Assembly (NCBI RefSeq): GCF_037975245.1
Contig: NC_092569.1
Location: 7,498,501-7,562,500, forward strand
DNA from: Apostichopus japonicus
Taxonomy: Eukaryota > Echinodermata > Holothuroidea > Aspidochirotida > Stichopodidae
Length of the DNA stretch: 64,000 nucleotides
Reading direction: 5' to 3'
A program made the translations under genes and the position numbers. A model generated the notes under the pieces. It searched no databases, was not told the origin of the DNA, and saw only the letters and a program-made list of their open reading frames with translations. Positions 1 through 14,611 of this stretch are shown piece after piece. The stretch's first letter is position 1. Every line of letters starts with the position of its first letter.

Positions 1-1984
1 CCGATCAATCGAATGTGCGGTACTGATAAATTGAAAGCGCAGTATCGATCAATCGAATGTGCGGTATCGATCAATCGATGTGCGTTATCGACTAATCGAA
101 TGCGCAGTATCGATCTATCGAATGTGCGTTACCGATCAATCGAATGTTCGGTACCGATCAATCGAATGTGTTGTATCGATCAATCGAATGTGCGGTATCG
201 ATCAATCGATGTGCGTTATCGACTGATCGAATGGGCAGTATCGATCTATCGAATGTGCAGTATCGATCAATCGAATGTTCGGTACCGATAAATCGAAAGC
301 GCAGTATCGATCAATCGAATGTGCGGTATCGATCAATCGATGTGCGTTATCGACTAATCCAATGCGCAGTATCGATCTATCGAATGTGCGGTATCGATCA
401 ATCGAATGTGCGATATCGATCAATCGAATGTGCGGTACCGATCAATCGAATGTGCGGTACCGATCAATCGAATGTGCGGTACCGATCAATCAATTGCGCA
501 GTATCGATTAATCGAATGTTCGGCACCGATCAATCGATGTGCGTTATCGATCAATCGAATGTTCGGTACCGATAAATCGAAAGCGCGGTATCGATCAATC
601 GATATGCGTTATCGACTAATGGAATGCGCAGTATACATCAATCGAACGTGCAGTATCGATCAATCGAATGTTCGCTACCGATCAATCGAATGTGCGGTAT
701 CGATCAATCGAATGTTCGCTACCGATCAATCGAATGTGCGGTACCGATCAATCGAATGTGCGGTACCGATCAATCGATTGCGCAGTATCGATTAATCGAA
801 TGTTCGGCACCGATCAATCGATGTGCGTTATCGACTAATCGAATGTGCAGTATCGATCTATCGAATGTGCGTTATCGATCAATCGAATGTGCGGTATCGA
901 TCAATCGAATGTGATACCGAAAATCGAATGTGCCGTACCGATCAATCGAATTTGTGTTACCGATCAATCGAATGTGCGGTATCGATCAATCGAAAGTGCA
1001 GCAACGATCAATCGAATGTGCGATATCGATCAATCGAATGTGCGTTACAGATCAATTGAATGTGCGGTACCGATCAATCGAATGTGCGGTATCGATCAAT
1101 CGATGTGCGTTATCGACTAATCGAATGTGCAGTATCGATCTATCGAATATGCGGTATCGATCAATCGAATGTGGGGAATCGATCAATCGAATGTGCGGTA
1201 TCGATCAATCGAATGTGCGGTACCGATCAATCGAATTTGCCGTATCGATCAATCGAATGTGCGTTACAGATCGATTGAATGAGCGGTACCGATCAATCGA
1301 ATGTGCGGTATCGATCAATCGATGTGCGTTATCGACTAATCGAATGTGCAGTATCGATCTATCGAATATGCGGTATCGATCTATCGAATGTGCGGTATCG
1401 ATCAATCGAATGTGCGGTATCGATCAATCGAACGCGCAGTATCGATCAATCGAATGTGCGGTATCGATCAATCGAATGTGCGGTACCGATGAATCGAATG
1501 TGCGATATCGATCAATCGAATGTGCGGTACCGATCAATCGAATGTGCGGTACCGATCAATCGAATGCGCGGTATCGATCAATCGAATGTGCAGTACCGAT
1601 CAATCGAATGTGCGGTACTGATAAATCGAAAGCGCAGTATCGATCAATCGAATGTTCGGTATCGATCAATCGATGTGCGTTATCGACTAATCGAATGCGC
1701 AGTATCGATCTATCGAATATGCGTTATCGGTCAATCGAAAGTGCAGTACCGATTAATCGAATGTGCGATATCGATCAATCGAATGTGCGTTACCGATCAA
1801 TCGTATGTGCGGTACCGATCAATCAAATGTTCGGTACCGATCAATCGAATGTGTTGTATCGATCAATCGAATGTGCGGTATCGATCAATCGAATGTGCGG
1901 TATCGATCAATCGAATGTGCGGTATCGATCAATCGAATGTGCGGTACCAATCAATCGAATGTGCGGTACCGATCAATCAAATGT

Positions 1985-2202
1985 GCGGTACCGATAAATC
2001 GAAAGCGCAGTATCGATCATTCGAATGTGCGGTATCGATCAATCGATGTGCGTTATCGACTAATTGAATGCGCAGTATCGATCTATCGAATGTGCGGTAC
2101 CGATAAATCGAAAGCGCAGTATCGATCATTCGAATGTGCGGTATCGATCAATCGATGTGCGTTATCGACTAATTGAATGCGCAGTATCGATCTATCGAAT
2201 GT
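1985..2202 (+). repeat. Tandem duplication of the 109-bp five-unit module
   Basis: Two adjacent 109-bp copies, 1985-2093 and 2094-2202. The module has four 22-bp units and one 21-bp unit. It is recognised by GATAAATCGAAAGCGCAG, then a 21-bp GATGTGCGTT unit, a GACTAAT unit and a GATCTAT unit. Block A copy 2 has only one copy at the matching place, so this is a difference of exactly one module between the two blocks. The same module recurs singly throughout the array. Confidence 0.88.
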
Positions 2203-5200
2203 GCGTTATCGATCAATCGAATCTGCGTTACTGATAAATCGAAAGCGCAGTATCGATCATTCGAATGTGCGGTATCGATCAATCGATGTGCGTTATCGAC
2301 TAATTGAATGCGCAGTATCGATCAATCGAATGTGCGTTATCGATCAATCGAATGTGCGGTATAGATCAATCGAACGTGCAGTATCGATCAATCGAATGTG
2401 CCGTATCGATCAATCGAATGTGCGGTACCGATCAATCGAATGTGCGGTACTGATAAATCGAAAGCGCAGTATCGATCAATCAAATGTGCGGTATCGATCA
2501 ATCGATGTGCGGTATAGATCAATCGAACGTGCAGTATCGATCAATCGAATGTGCCGTATCGATCAATCGAATGTGCGGTACCGATCAATCGAATGTGCGG
2601 TATCGATCAATCGATGTGCGTTATCGACAAATCGAATGCGCAGTATCGATCTATCGAATGTGCGGTATCGGTCAATCGAAAGTGCGTTACCGATCAATCG
2701 TATGTGCGGTATCGATCAATCGAATGTGCGGTATAGATCAATCGAACGTGCAGTATCGATCAATCGAATGTGCGGTATCGATCAATCGAATGTGCGGTAC
2801 CGATCAATCGAATGTGCGGTACTGATAAATCGAAAGCGCAGTATCGATCAATCGAATGTGCGGTATCGATCAATCGATGTGCGTTATCGACTAATCGAAT
2901 GCGCAGTATCGATCTATCGAATGTGCGGTATCGGTCAATCGAAAGTACAGTACCGATGAATCGAATGTGCGGTACCGATCAATGGAATGTTCGGTACCGA
3001 TCAATCGAATGTGTTGTATCGATCAATCGAATGTGCGGTATCGATCAATCGAATGTGCGGTATCGATCAATCGAATGTGCGGTGTCGATCAATCGAATGT
3101 GCGGTATCGATCAATCGAATGTTCGCTACCGATCAATCGAATGTGCGGTATCGATCAATCGATAGAGCAGAATCGATCAATCGAATGTGCGGTACCGATC
3201 AATCGAATGTGCGGTACCGATCAATCGAATGTGCGGTACCGATAAATCGAAAGCGCAGTATCGATCAATCAACCGGGCGGTACCGATCAATCGATGTACG
3301 TTATCGACTGATCGAATGCGCAGTATCGATCTATCGAATGTGCGGTATCGATCAATCGAATGTGCGGTATCGATCAATCGAATGTGCGGTACCGATAAAT
3401 CGAATGTGCGGTACCGATCAATCGTATGTGCGGTACCGATCAATCGAATGTTCGGTACCGATCAATCGAATGTGTTGTATCGATCAATCGAATGTGCGGT
3501 ATCGATCAATCGAATGTGCGGTATCGATCAATTGAATGTTCGCTACCGATCAATCGATAGCGCAGTACCGATCAATCGAATGTGCGGTACCGATAAATCG
3601 ATAGCGCAGTATCGATCAATCGAATGTGCGGTACCGATCAATCGATGGGCGTTATCGACTAATCGAATGTGCGGTATCGATCTATCGAATGTGCGTTATC
3701 GATCAATCGAATGTGCGGTATCGATCAATCGAATGTGATACCGAAAATCGAATGTGCCGTACCGATCAATCGAATTTGTGTTACCGATCAATCGAATGTG
3801 CGTTATCGATCAATCGAATGTGCGGTATCGATCAATCGAAAGTGCAGCAACGATCAATCGAATGTGCGATATCGATCAATCGAATGTGCGTTACAGATCA
3901 ATTGAATGTGCGGTACCGATCAATCGAATGTGCGGTATCGATCAATCGATGTGCGTTATCGACTAATCGAATGTGCAGTATCGATCTATCGAATATGCGG
4001 TATCGATCAATCGAATGTGCGGAATCGATCAATCGAATGTGCGGTATCGATCAATCGAACGCGCAGTATCGATCAATCGAATGTGCGGTATCGATCAATC
4101 GAATGTGCGGTACCGATCAATCGAATGTGCGATATCGATCAATCGAATGTGCGTTACCGATCAATCGTATGTGCGGTACCGATAAATCGAATGTGCGGTA
4201 CCGATCAATCGAATGTGCGGTACCGATCAATCGAATGCGCGGTATCGATCAATCGAATGTGCAGTACCGATCAATCGAATGTGCGGTACCGATAAATCGA
4301 AAGCGCAGTATCGATCAATCGAATGTTCGGTATCGATCAATCGATGTGCGTTACCGATCAATCGTATGTGCGGTACCGATCAATCAAATGTTCGGTACCG
4401 ATCAATCGAATGTGTTGTATCGATCAATCGAATGTGCGGTATCGATCAATCGAATGTGCGGTATAGATCAATCGAATGTGCGGTATCGATCAATCGAATG
4501 TGCGGTACCAATCAATCGAATGTGCGGTACCGATCAATCAAATGTGCGGTACCGATAAATCGAAAGCGCAGTATCGATCATTCGAATGTGCGGTATCGAT
4601 CAATCGATGTGCGTTATCGACTAATTGAATGCGCAGTATCGATCTATCGAATGTGCGTTATCGATCAATCGAATCTGCGTTACTGATAAATCGAAAGCGC
4701 AGTATCGATCATTCGAATGTGCGGTATCGATCAATCGATGTGCGTTATCGACTAATCGAATGCGCAGTATCGATCTATCGAATGTGCGGTATCGATCAAT
4801 CGAAAGTGCAGTACTGATTAATCGAATGTGGGATATCGATCAATCGAATGTGCGTTACCGATCAATTGTATGTGCGGTACCGATCAATCGAATGTTCGGT
4901 ACCGATCAATCGAATGTGTTGTATCGATCAATCGATGTGCGGTATCGACCAATCGAATGTGCGGTACCGATCAATCGAATGTGCGGTATCGGTCAATCGA
5001 AAGTGCAGTACCGATTAATCGAATGTGCGATATCGATCAATCGAATGTGCGTTACCGATCAATCGTATGTGCGGTACCGATCAATGGAATGTTCGGTACC
5101 GATCAATCGAATGTGTTGTATCGATCAATCGAATGTGCGGTATCGATCAATCGAATGTGCGGTATCGATCAATCGAATGTGCGGTGTCGATCAATCGAAT

Positions 5201-6609
5201 GTGCGGTATCGATCAATCGAATGTTCGCTACCGATCAATCAAATGTGCGGTATCGATCAATCGATAGAGCAGAATCGATCAATCGAATGTGCGGTACCGA
5301 TCAATCGAATGTGCGGTACCGATCAATCGAATGTGCGGTACCGATAAATCGAAAGCGCAGTATCGATCAATCGACCGGGCGGTACCGATCAATCGATGTG
5401 CGTTATCAACTGATCGAATGCGCAGTATCGATCTATCGAATGTGCGGTATCGATCAATCGAATGTGCGGTATCGATCAATAGAATGTGCGGTACCGATCA
5501 ATCGAATGTGCGGTTCCGATCAATCGTATGTGCGGTACCGATCAATCGAATGTTCGGTACCGATCAATCGAATGTGTTGTATCGATCAATCGAATGTGCG
5601 GTATCGATCAATCGAATGTGCGGTATCGATCAATCGAATGTGCGGTATCGATCAATCGAATGTGTTGTATCGATCAATCGAATGTGCGGTATCGATCAAT
5701 CGAATGTGCGGTATCGATCAATCGAATGTGCGGTATCGATCAATCGAATGTGCGGTATCGATCAATCGAATGTATGCTACCGATCAATCGAATGTGCGGT
5801 ATCGATCAATCGAATGTACGGTACCGATCAATCGAATGCGCGGTACCGATCAATCGAATGTGCGGTACCGATCAATCGAATCTGCGTTACTGATCAATCG
5901 AAAGCGCAGTATCGATCATTCGAATGTGCGGTATCGATCAATCGATGTGCGTTATCGACAAATTGAATGCGCAGTATCGATCTATCGAATAAGCGTTATC
6001 GATCAATCGAATGTGCGGTATCGATCAATCGAATGTGCGATATCGATCAATCGAATGTGCGGTACCGATCAATCGAATGTGCGGTACCGATAAATCGATA
6101 GCGCAGTATCGATCAATCGAATGTGCGGTACCGATCAATCGATGGGCGTTATCGACTAATCGAATGTGCAGTATCGATCATTCGAATGTGCGTTATCGAT
6201 CAATCGAATGTGCGGTATAGATCAATCGAACGTGCAGTATCGATCAATCGAATGTGAGGTATCGATCAATCGAATGTGCGCTATCGATCAATCGAATGTG
6301 CGGTACCGATCAATCGAATGTGCGGTATCGATCAATCGAATGTGCGGTACCGATCAATCGAATGTGCGGTACTGATAAATCGAAAGCGCAGTATCGATCA
6401 ATCGAATGTGCGGTATCGATCAATCGATGTGCGTTAACGACTAATCGAATGCGCAGTATCGATCTATCGAATGTGCGGTATCGGTCAATCGAAAGTGCAG
6501 TACCGATTAATCGAATGTGCGATATCGATCAATCGAATGTGCGTTACCGATCAATCGTATGTGCGGTACCGATCAATCGAATGTTCGGTACCGATCAATC
6601 GAATGTGTT

Positions 6610-7663
6610 GTATCGATCAATCGAATGTGCGGTATCGATCAATCGAATGTGCGGTATAGATCAATCGAATGTGCGGTATCGATCAATCGAATGTGCGGTA
6701 TCGATCAATCGAATGTTCGCTACCGATCAATCGAATGTGCGTTATCGGCTAATCGAACGCGCAGTTTCGATCTATCGAATGTGCGGTATCGATCAATCGA
6801 ATGTGCGGTACCGATCAATCGAATGTGTTGTATCGATCAATCGAATGTGCGGTATCGATCAATCGAATGTGCGGTATCGATCAATCGAATGTGCGGTGTC
6901 GATCAATCGAATGTGCGGTATCGATCAATCGAATGTTCGCTACCGATCAATCGAATGTGCGGTATCGATCAATCGATAGAGCAGAATCGATCAATCGAAT
7001 GTGCGGTACCGATCAATCGAATGTGCGGTACCGATCAATCGAATGTGCGGTACCGATAAATCGAAAGCGCAGTATCGATCAATCGACCGGGCGGTACCGA
7101 TCATTCGATGTGCGTTATCGACTGATCGAATGCGCAGTATCGATCAATCGAATGTGCGGTATCGATCAATCGAATGTGCGGTATAGATCAATCGAATGTG
7201 CGGTATCGATCAATCGAATGTGCGGTATCGATCAATCGAATGTTCGCTACCGATCAATCGAATGTGCGTTATCGGCTAATCGAACGCGCAGTTTCGATCT
7301 ATCGAATGTGCGGTATCGATCAATCGAATGTGCGGTACCGATCAATCGAATGTGTTGTATCGATCAATCGAATGTGCGGTATCGATCAATCGAATGTGCG
7401 GTATCGATCAATCGAATGTGCGGTGTCGATCAATCGAATGTGCGGTATCGATCAATCGAATGTTCGCTACCGATCAATCGAATGTGCGGTATCGATCAAT
7501 CGATAGAGCAGAATCGATCAATCGAATGTGCGGTACCGATCAATCGAATGTGCGGTACCGATCAATCGAATGTGCGGTACCGATAAATCGAAAGCGCAGT
7601 ATCGATCAATCGACCGGGCGGTACCGATCATTCGATGTGCGTTATCGACTGATCGAATGCGCA
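6610..7663 (+). repeat. 527-bp tandem duplication (block A copy 1)
   Basis: Two copies, about 6610-7136 and 7137-7663. The offset of 527 bp equals 23 units of 22 bp plus one of 21 bp. Landmarks are GTATAGATC at 6654 and 7181. The same tandem pair is present in block A copy 2 at about 24248-25301, so it predates the 17.9-kb duplication. Confidence 0.87.
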
Positions 7664-8587
7664 GTATCGATCAATCGAATGTGCGGTATCGATCAATCGT
7701 ATGTGCGGTACCGATCAATCGAATGTTCGGTACCGATCAATCGAATGTGTTGTATCGATCAATCGAATGTGCGGTATCGATCAATCAAATGTGCGCTACC
7801 GATCAATCGAATGTGCGGTACCGATCAATCGAATGTTCGGTACCTATCAATCGAATGTGTTGTATCGATCAATCGAATGTGCGGTATCGATCAATCGAAT
7901 GTGCGCTACCGATCAATCGAATGTGCGCTACCGATCAATCGAATGTGCGGTACCGATCAATCGATAGCGCAGTATCGATCAATCGAATGTGCGGTACCGA
8001 TCAATCGAATGTGCGGTACTGATAAATCGAAAGCGCAGTATCGATAAATCGAATGTGCGGTATCGATCAATCGATGTGCGTTATCGACTAATCGAATGCG
8101 CAGTATCGATCTATCGAATGTGCGGTATCGGTCAATCGAAAGTGCAGTACCGATTAATCGAATGTGCGATATCGATCAATCGAATGTTCGCTACCGATCA
8201 ATCGAATGTGCGGTATCGATCAATCGATAGAGCAGAATCGATCAATCGAATGTGCGGTACCGATCAATCGAATGTGCGGTACCGATCAATCGAATGTGCG
8301 GTACCGATAAATCGAAAGCGCAGTATCGATCAATCGACCGGGCGGTACCGATCAATCGAATGTGCCGTACCGATCAATCGAATGCGCAGTATCGATCAAT
8401 CGAATGTGCGGTACCGATCAATCGAATGTGCGTTATCGACTAATCGAATGCGCAGTATCGATCTATCGAATATGCGGTATCGGTCAATCGAAAGTGCAGT
8501 ACCGATTAATCGAATGTGCGATATCGATCAATCGAATATGCGTTACCGATCAATCGTATGTGCGTTACCGATCAATCGAATGTTCGG

Positions 8588-11498
8588 TACCGATCAATCG
8601 AATGTGTTGTATCGATCAATCGAATGTGCGGTATCGATCAATCGAATGTGCGGTATCGATCAATCGATAGAGCAGAATCGATCAATCGATTGTGCGTTAC
8701 CGATAAATCGAAAGCGCAGTATCGTACAATCGAATGTGCGGTATCGATCAATCGATGTGCGTTATCGACTGATCGAATGCGCAGTATCGATCTATCGAAT
8801 GTGCGGTATCGATCAATCGAATGTGCGGTATCGATCAATCGAATGTGCGGTACCGATCAATCGAATGTGCGGTACCGATAAATCGATAGCGCAGTATCGA
8901 TCAATCGAATGTGCGGTACCGATCTATCGAATGTGTGTTACCGATCAATCGAATGTGCGGTAACGATCAATCGAAATGTGCGGTACCGATCAATCGAATG
9001 TTCGGTACCGATAAATCGAAAGCGCAGTATCGATCAATCGAATGTGCGGTATCGATCAATCGATGTGCGTTATCGACTAATCGAATGCGCAGTATCGATC
9101 TATCGAATGTGCGGTATCGATCAATCGAATGTGCGGTATCGATCAATCGAATGTGCGGTACCGATCAATCGAATGTGCGGTACCGATCAATCGAATGTGC
9201 GGTACCGATAAATCGATAGCGCAGTATCGATCAATCGTATGTGCGGTGCCGATCAATCGAATGTGCGTTATCGATCAATCGAATGTGCGGTACCGATCAA
9301 TCGAATGTGCGGTATCGATCAATCGATGTGCGTTATCGACTAATCGAATGCGCAGTATCGATCTATCGAATGTGCGGTATTTGTCAATCGAATGTGCCGT
9401 ACCGATCAATCGAATGTGCGGTTTCGATGAATCGAATGTGCGTTACCGATCAATCGAATGTTCGCTACCGATAAATCGAATGTGCGTTATCGATCAGTCG
9501 AATGTGCGGTACCGATCAATCGAATACGTGGTACCGATCAATCGAAAGCGCAGTATCGATCAATCGAATGTGCGGTATCGATCAATCGCTGTGCATTATC
9601 GACTAATCGAATGTGCAGTATCGATCCATCGAATGTGCTGTATCGATCAATCGACTGTGATACCGAAATTCGAATATGCCGTACCGATCAATCGAATGTG
9701 TGTTACCGATCAATCGAATATGCGTTATCGATCAATCGAATGTGCGGTACCGATCAGTCGAATATGCAGTTCCGATCAATCGAATGCGTGGTACCGATAA
9801 ATCGAAAGCGCAGTATCGATCAATAGAATGTGCGGTATCGATCAATCGATGTGCGTTATCGAATAATCGAATGCGCTGTATCGATCTATCGAATGTGCGG
9901 TATCGATCAATCGAATGTGCGGTATCGATCATTCGAATGTGCAGTATCGATCTATCGAATGTGCGGTATCGATCAATCGAATGTGCGGTATCGATCAATC
10001 GAATGTGCAGTATCAATCAATCGAATGTGCGGTACCGATCAATCGATTTGCGTTATCGACTTATCGAATTTGCCGTATCGATCAATCGAATGTGCGGTAT
10101 CGATCAATCGATTTGCGTTATCGACTAATCGAATGTGCAGTATCGTTCAATCGAATGTGCGGTATCGATCAATCCAATGTAAGGTATCGATCAGACGAAT
10201 GTGCGGTATCGATCAGTCGAATGTGCGGTATCGATCAATCGAATGTGCGGTATCGATCAATCGAATGTGCCGTATCGATCAATCGAACGTGCGGTATTTG
10301 TCAATCGAATGTGCCGTACCGATCAATCGAATGTACGGTATCGATCAATCGAATGTGCGTTATCGATCAATCGAATGTGCGGTATCGATCAGTCGAATGT
10401 GCCGTATCGATCAATCGAATGTGCCGTATCGATCAATCGAATGTGCGGTATTTGTCAATCGAATGTGCCGTACCGATCAATCGAATGTGCGGTATCGATC
10501 AGTCGAATTCGCGGTATCGATCAACTGAAAGTGCAGTATCGATGAATCGAATGTGCGGTACCGATCAATCGAATGTGCGTTACCGATCAATGGAATGTGC
10601 GGTACCGATCAATCGAATGTGCGGTACCGATCAATCGAATCTGCGATACTGATAAATCGAAAGCGCAGTATCGATCATTCGAATGTGCGGTATCGATCAA
10701 TCGATATGCGTTATCGACTAATGGAATGCGCAGTATCGATCAATCGAATGTGCGTTATCGATCAATCGAATGTGCGGTATAGATCAATCGAACGTGCAGT
10801 ATCGATCAATCGAATGTTCGCTACCGATCAATCGAATGTGCGGTATCGATCAATCGAATGTTCGGTACCGATCAATCGAATGTGCGGTACCGATCAATCG
10901 AATGTGCGGTACCGATCAATCGATTGCGCAGTATCGATTAATCGAATGTTCGGCACCGATCAATCGATGTGCGTTATCGACTAATCGAATGTGCAGTATC
11001 GATCTATCGAATGTGCTTTATCGATCAATCGAATGTGCGGTATCGATCAATCGAATGTGATACCGAAAATCGAATGTGCCGTACCGATAAATCGAATTTG
11101 TGTTACCGATCAATCGAATGTGCGTTATCGATCAATCGAATGTGCGGTATCGATCAATCGAAAGTGCAGCAACGATCAATCGAATGTGCGTTATCGATCA
11201 ATCGAATGTGCGTTACAGATCAATTGAATGTGCGGTACCGATCAATCGAATGTGCGGTATCGATCAATCGATGTGCGTTATCGACTAATCGAATGTGCAG
11301 TATCGATCTATCGAATATGCGGTATCGATCAATCGAATGTGCGGTACCGATCAATCGAATGTGCGATATCGATCAATCGAATGTGCGTTACCGATCTATC
11401 GTATGTGCGGTACCCATCAATCGAATGTTCGGTACCGATCAATCGAATGTGTTGTATCGATCAATCGAATGTGCGGTATCGATCAATCGAATGTGCGC
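8588..11498 (+). repeat. Block B, 2911-bp tandem higher-order repeat, copy 1
   Basis: First of two adjacent 2911-bp copies. It contains rare landmark units: a GTATTTGTCAATCG unit, a 23-bp unit with GAAATGTG near 8970, and the pair CCAATGTAAGG / CAGACGAATG at about 10171. The second copy starts at 11499. Only scattered substitutions separate them, for example T against A in GCGCTGTA (about 9890) against GCGCAGTA (about 12786). Confidence 0.9.
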
Positions 11499-14376
11499 TA
11501 CCGATCAATCGAATGTGTTGTATCGATCAATCGAATGTGCGGTATCGATCAATCGAATGTGCGGTATCGATCAATCGATAGAGCAGAATCGATCAATCGA
11601 TTGTGCGTTACCGATAAATCGAAAGCGCAGTATCGATCAATCGAATGTGCGGTATCGATCAATCGATGTGCGTTATCGACTGATCGAATGCGCAGTATCG
11701 ATCTATCGAATGTGCGGTATCGATCAATCGAATGTGCGGTATCGATCAATCGAATGTGCGGTACCGATCAATCGAATGTGCGGTACCGATAAATCGATAG
11801 CGCAGTATCGATCAATCGAATGTGCGGTACCGATCTATCGAATGTGTGTTACCGATCAATCGAATGTGCGGTAACGATCAATCGAAATGTGCGGTACCGA
11901 TCAATCGAATGTTCGGTACCGATAAATCGAAAGCGCAGTATCGATCAATCGAATGTGCGGTATCGATCAATCGATGTGCGTTATCGACTAATCGAATGCG
12001 CAGTATCGATCTATCGAATGTGCGGTATCGATCAATCGAATGTGCGGTATCGATCAATCGAATGTGCGGTACCGATCAATCGAATGTGCGGTACCGATCA
12101 ATCGAATGTGCGGTACCGATAAATCGATAGCGCAGTATCGATCAATCGTATGTGCAGTGCCGATCAATCGAATGTGCGTTATCGATCAATCGAATGTGCG
12201 GTACCGATCAATCGAATGTGCGGTATCGATCAATCGATGTGCGTTATCGACTAATCGAATGCGCAGTATCGATCTATCGAATGTGCGGTATTTGTCAATC
12301 GAATGTGCCGTACCGATCAATCGAATGTGCGGTTTCGATGAATCGAATGTGCGTTACCGATCAATTGAATGTTCGCTACCGATAAATCGAATGTGCGTTA
12401 TCGATCAGTCGAATGTGCGGTACCGATCAATCGAATACGTGGTACCGATCAATCGAAAGCGCAGTATCGATCAATCGAATGTGCGGTATCGATCAATCGC
12501 TGTGCATTATCGACTAATCGAATGTGCAGTATCGATCCATCGAATGTGCTGTATCGATCAATCGACTGTGATACCGAAATTCGAATATGCCGTACCGATC
12601 AATCGAATGTGTGTTACCGATCAATCGAATATGCGTTATCGATCAATCGAATGTGCGGTACCGATCAGTCGAATATGCAGTTCCGATCAATCGAATGCGT
12701 GGTACCGATAAATCGAAAGCGCAGTATCGATCAATAGAATGTGCGGTATCGATCAATCGATGTGCGTTATCGAATAATCGAATGCGCAGTATCGATCTAT
12801 CGAATGTGCGGTATCGATCAATCGAATGTGCGGTATCGATCATTCGAATGTGCAGTATCGATCTATCGAATGTGCGGTATCGATCAATCGAATGTGCGGT
12901 ATCGATCAATCGAATGTGCAGTATCGATCAATCGAATGTGCGGTACCGATCAATCGATTTGCGTTATCGACTAATCGAATTTGCCGTATCGATCAATCGA
13001 ATGTGCGGTATCGATCAATCGATTTGCGTTATCGACTAATCGAATGTGCAGTATCGTTCAATCGAATGTGCGGTATCGATCAATCCAATGTAAGGTATCG
13101 ATCAGACGAATGTGCGGTATCGATCAGTCGAATGTGCGGTATCGATCAATCGAATGTGCGGTATCGATCAATCGAATGTGCCGTATCGATCAATCGAACG
13201 TGCGGTATTTGTCAATCGAATGTGCCGTACCGATCAATCGAATGTACGGTATCGATCAATCGAATGTGCGTTATCGATCAATCGAATGTGCGGTATCGAT
13301 CAGTCGAATGTGCCGTATCGATCAATCGAATGTGCCGTATCGATCAATCGAATGTGCGGTATTTGTCAATCGAATGTGCCGTACCGATCAATCGAATGTG
13401 CGGTATCGATCAGTCGAATTCGCGGTATCGATCAACTGAAAGTGCAGTATCGATGAATCGAATGTGCGGTACCGATCAATCGAATGTGCGTTACCGATCA
13501 ATGGAATGTGCGGTACCGATCAATCGAATGTGCGGTACCGATCAATCGAATCTGCGATACTGATAAATCGAAAGCGCAGTATCGATCATTCGAATGTGCG
13601 GTATCGATCAATCGATATGCGTTATCGACTAATGGAATGCGCAGTATCGATCTATCGAATGTGCGTTATCGATCAATCGAATGTGCGGTATAGATCAATC
13701 GAACGTGCAGTATCGATCAATCGAATGTTCGCTACCGATCAATCGAATGTGCGGTATCGATCAATCGAATGTTCGGTACCGATCAATCGAATGTGCGGTA
13801 CCGATCAATCGAATGTGCGGTACCGATCAATCGATTGCGCAGTATCGATTAATCGAATGTTCGGCACCGATCAATCGATGTGCGTTATCGACTAATCGAA
13901 TGTGCAGTATCGATCTATCGAATGTGCGTTATCGATCAATCGAATGTGCGGTATCGATCAATCGAATGTGATACCGAAAATCGAATGTGCCGTACCGATA
14001 AATCGAATTTGTGTTACCGATCAATCGAATGTGCGTTATCGATCAATCGAATGTGCGGTATCGATCAATCGAAAGTGCAGCAACGATCAATCGAATGTGC
14101 GTTATCGATCAATCGAATGTGCGTTACAGATCAATTGAATGTGCGGTACCGATCAATCGAATGTGCGGTATCGATCAATCGATGTGCGTTATCGACTAAT
14201 CGAATGTGCAGTATCGATCTATCGAATATGCGGTATCGATCAATCGAATGTGCGGTACCGATCAATCGAATGTGCGATATCGATCAATCGAATGTGCGTT
14301 ACCGATCTATCGTATGTGCGGTACCCATCAATCGAATGTTCGGTACCGATCAATCGAATGTGTTGTATCGATCAAT
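11499..14376 (+). repeat. Block B, 2911-bp tandem higher-order repeat, copy 2
   Basis: Second copy of the 2911-bp block, matching 8588-11465 at a constant offset. The match ends at 14377, where a GATCAATTGTATG unit replaces the expected one. The CCAATGTAAGG landmark is at 13082. Confidence 0.9.
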
Positions 14377-14611
14377 TGTATGTGCGGTACCGATCAATCG
14401 AATGTTCGGTACCGATCAATCGAATGTGCGGTATCGATCAATCGATGTGCGGTATCGACCAATCGAATGTGCGGTATCGATCAATCGAATGTGCGGTATC
14501 GGTCAATCGAAAGTGCAGTACCGATTAATCGAATGTGCGATATCGATCAATCGAATGTGCGTTACCGATCAATCGTATGTGCGGTACCGATCAATGGAAT
14601 GTTCGGTACCG

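Larger units (their letters stand above)
1..9001 (+). repeat. Block A, copy 1 of a ~17.9-kb-spaced duplication
   Basis: This block matches 17901-26639 almost base for base. The offset is 17900 at the start, 17791 after a 109-bp unit group present only here (near 2100), 17835 after 44 bp missing here (near 2970), and 17638 after 197 bp present only here (near 6220). All three indels are whole numbers of 22/21-bp units. Isolated substitutions occur, for example A904 against G18804 and G1153 against T19053. The left edge is set by the window, so the true block may start earlier. Confidence 0.9.

Noticed and set aside
3177-3443. Minus-strand open frames of 66-94 codons in the array
   Set aside because: They occur only where variant units (GATCTAT, GACTGAT, GATAAAT) remove the regular TGA. 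They are copied with the higher-order blocks and carry no independent signal.
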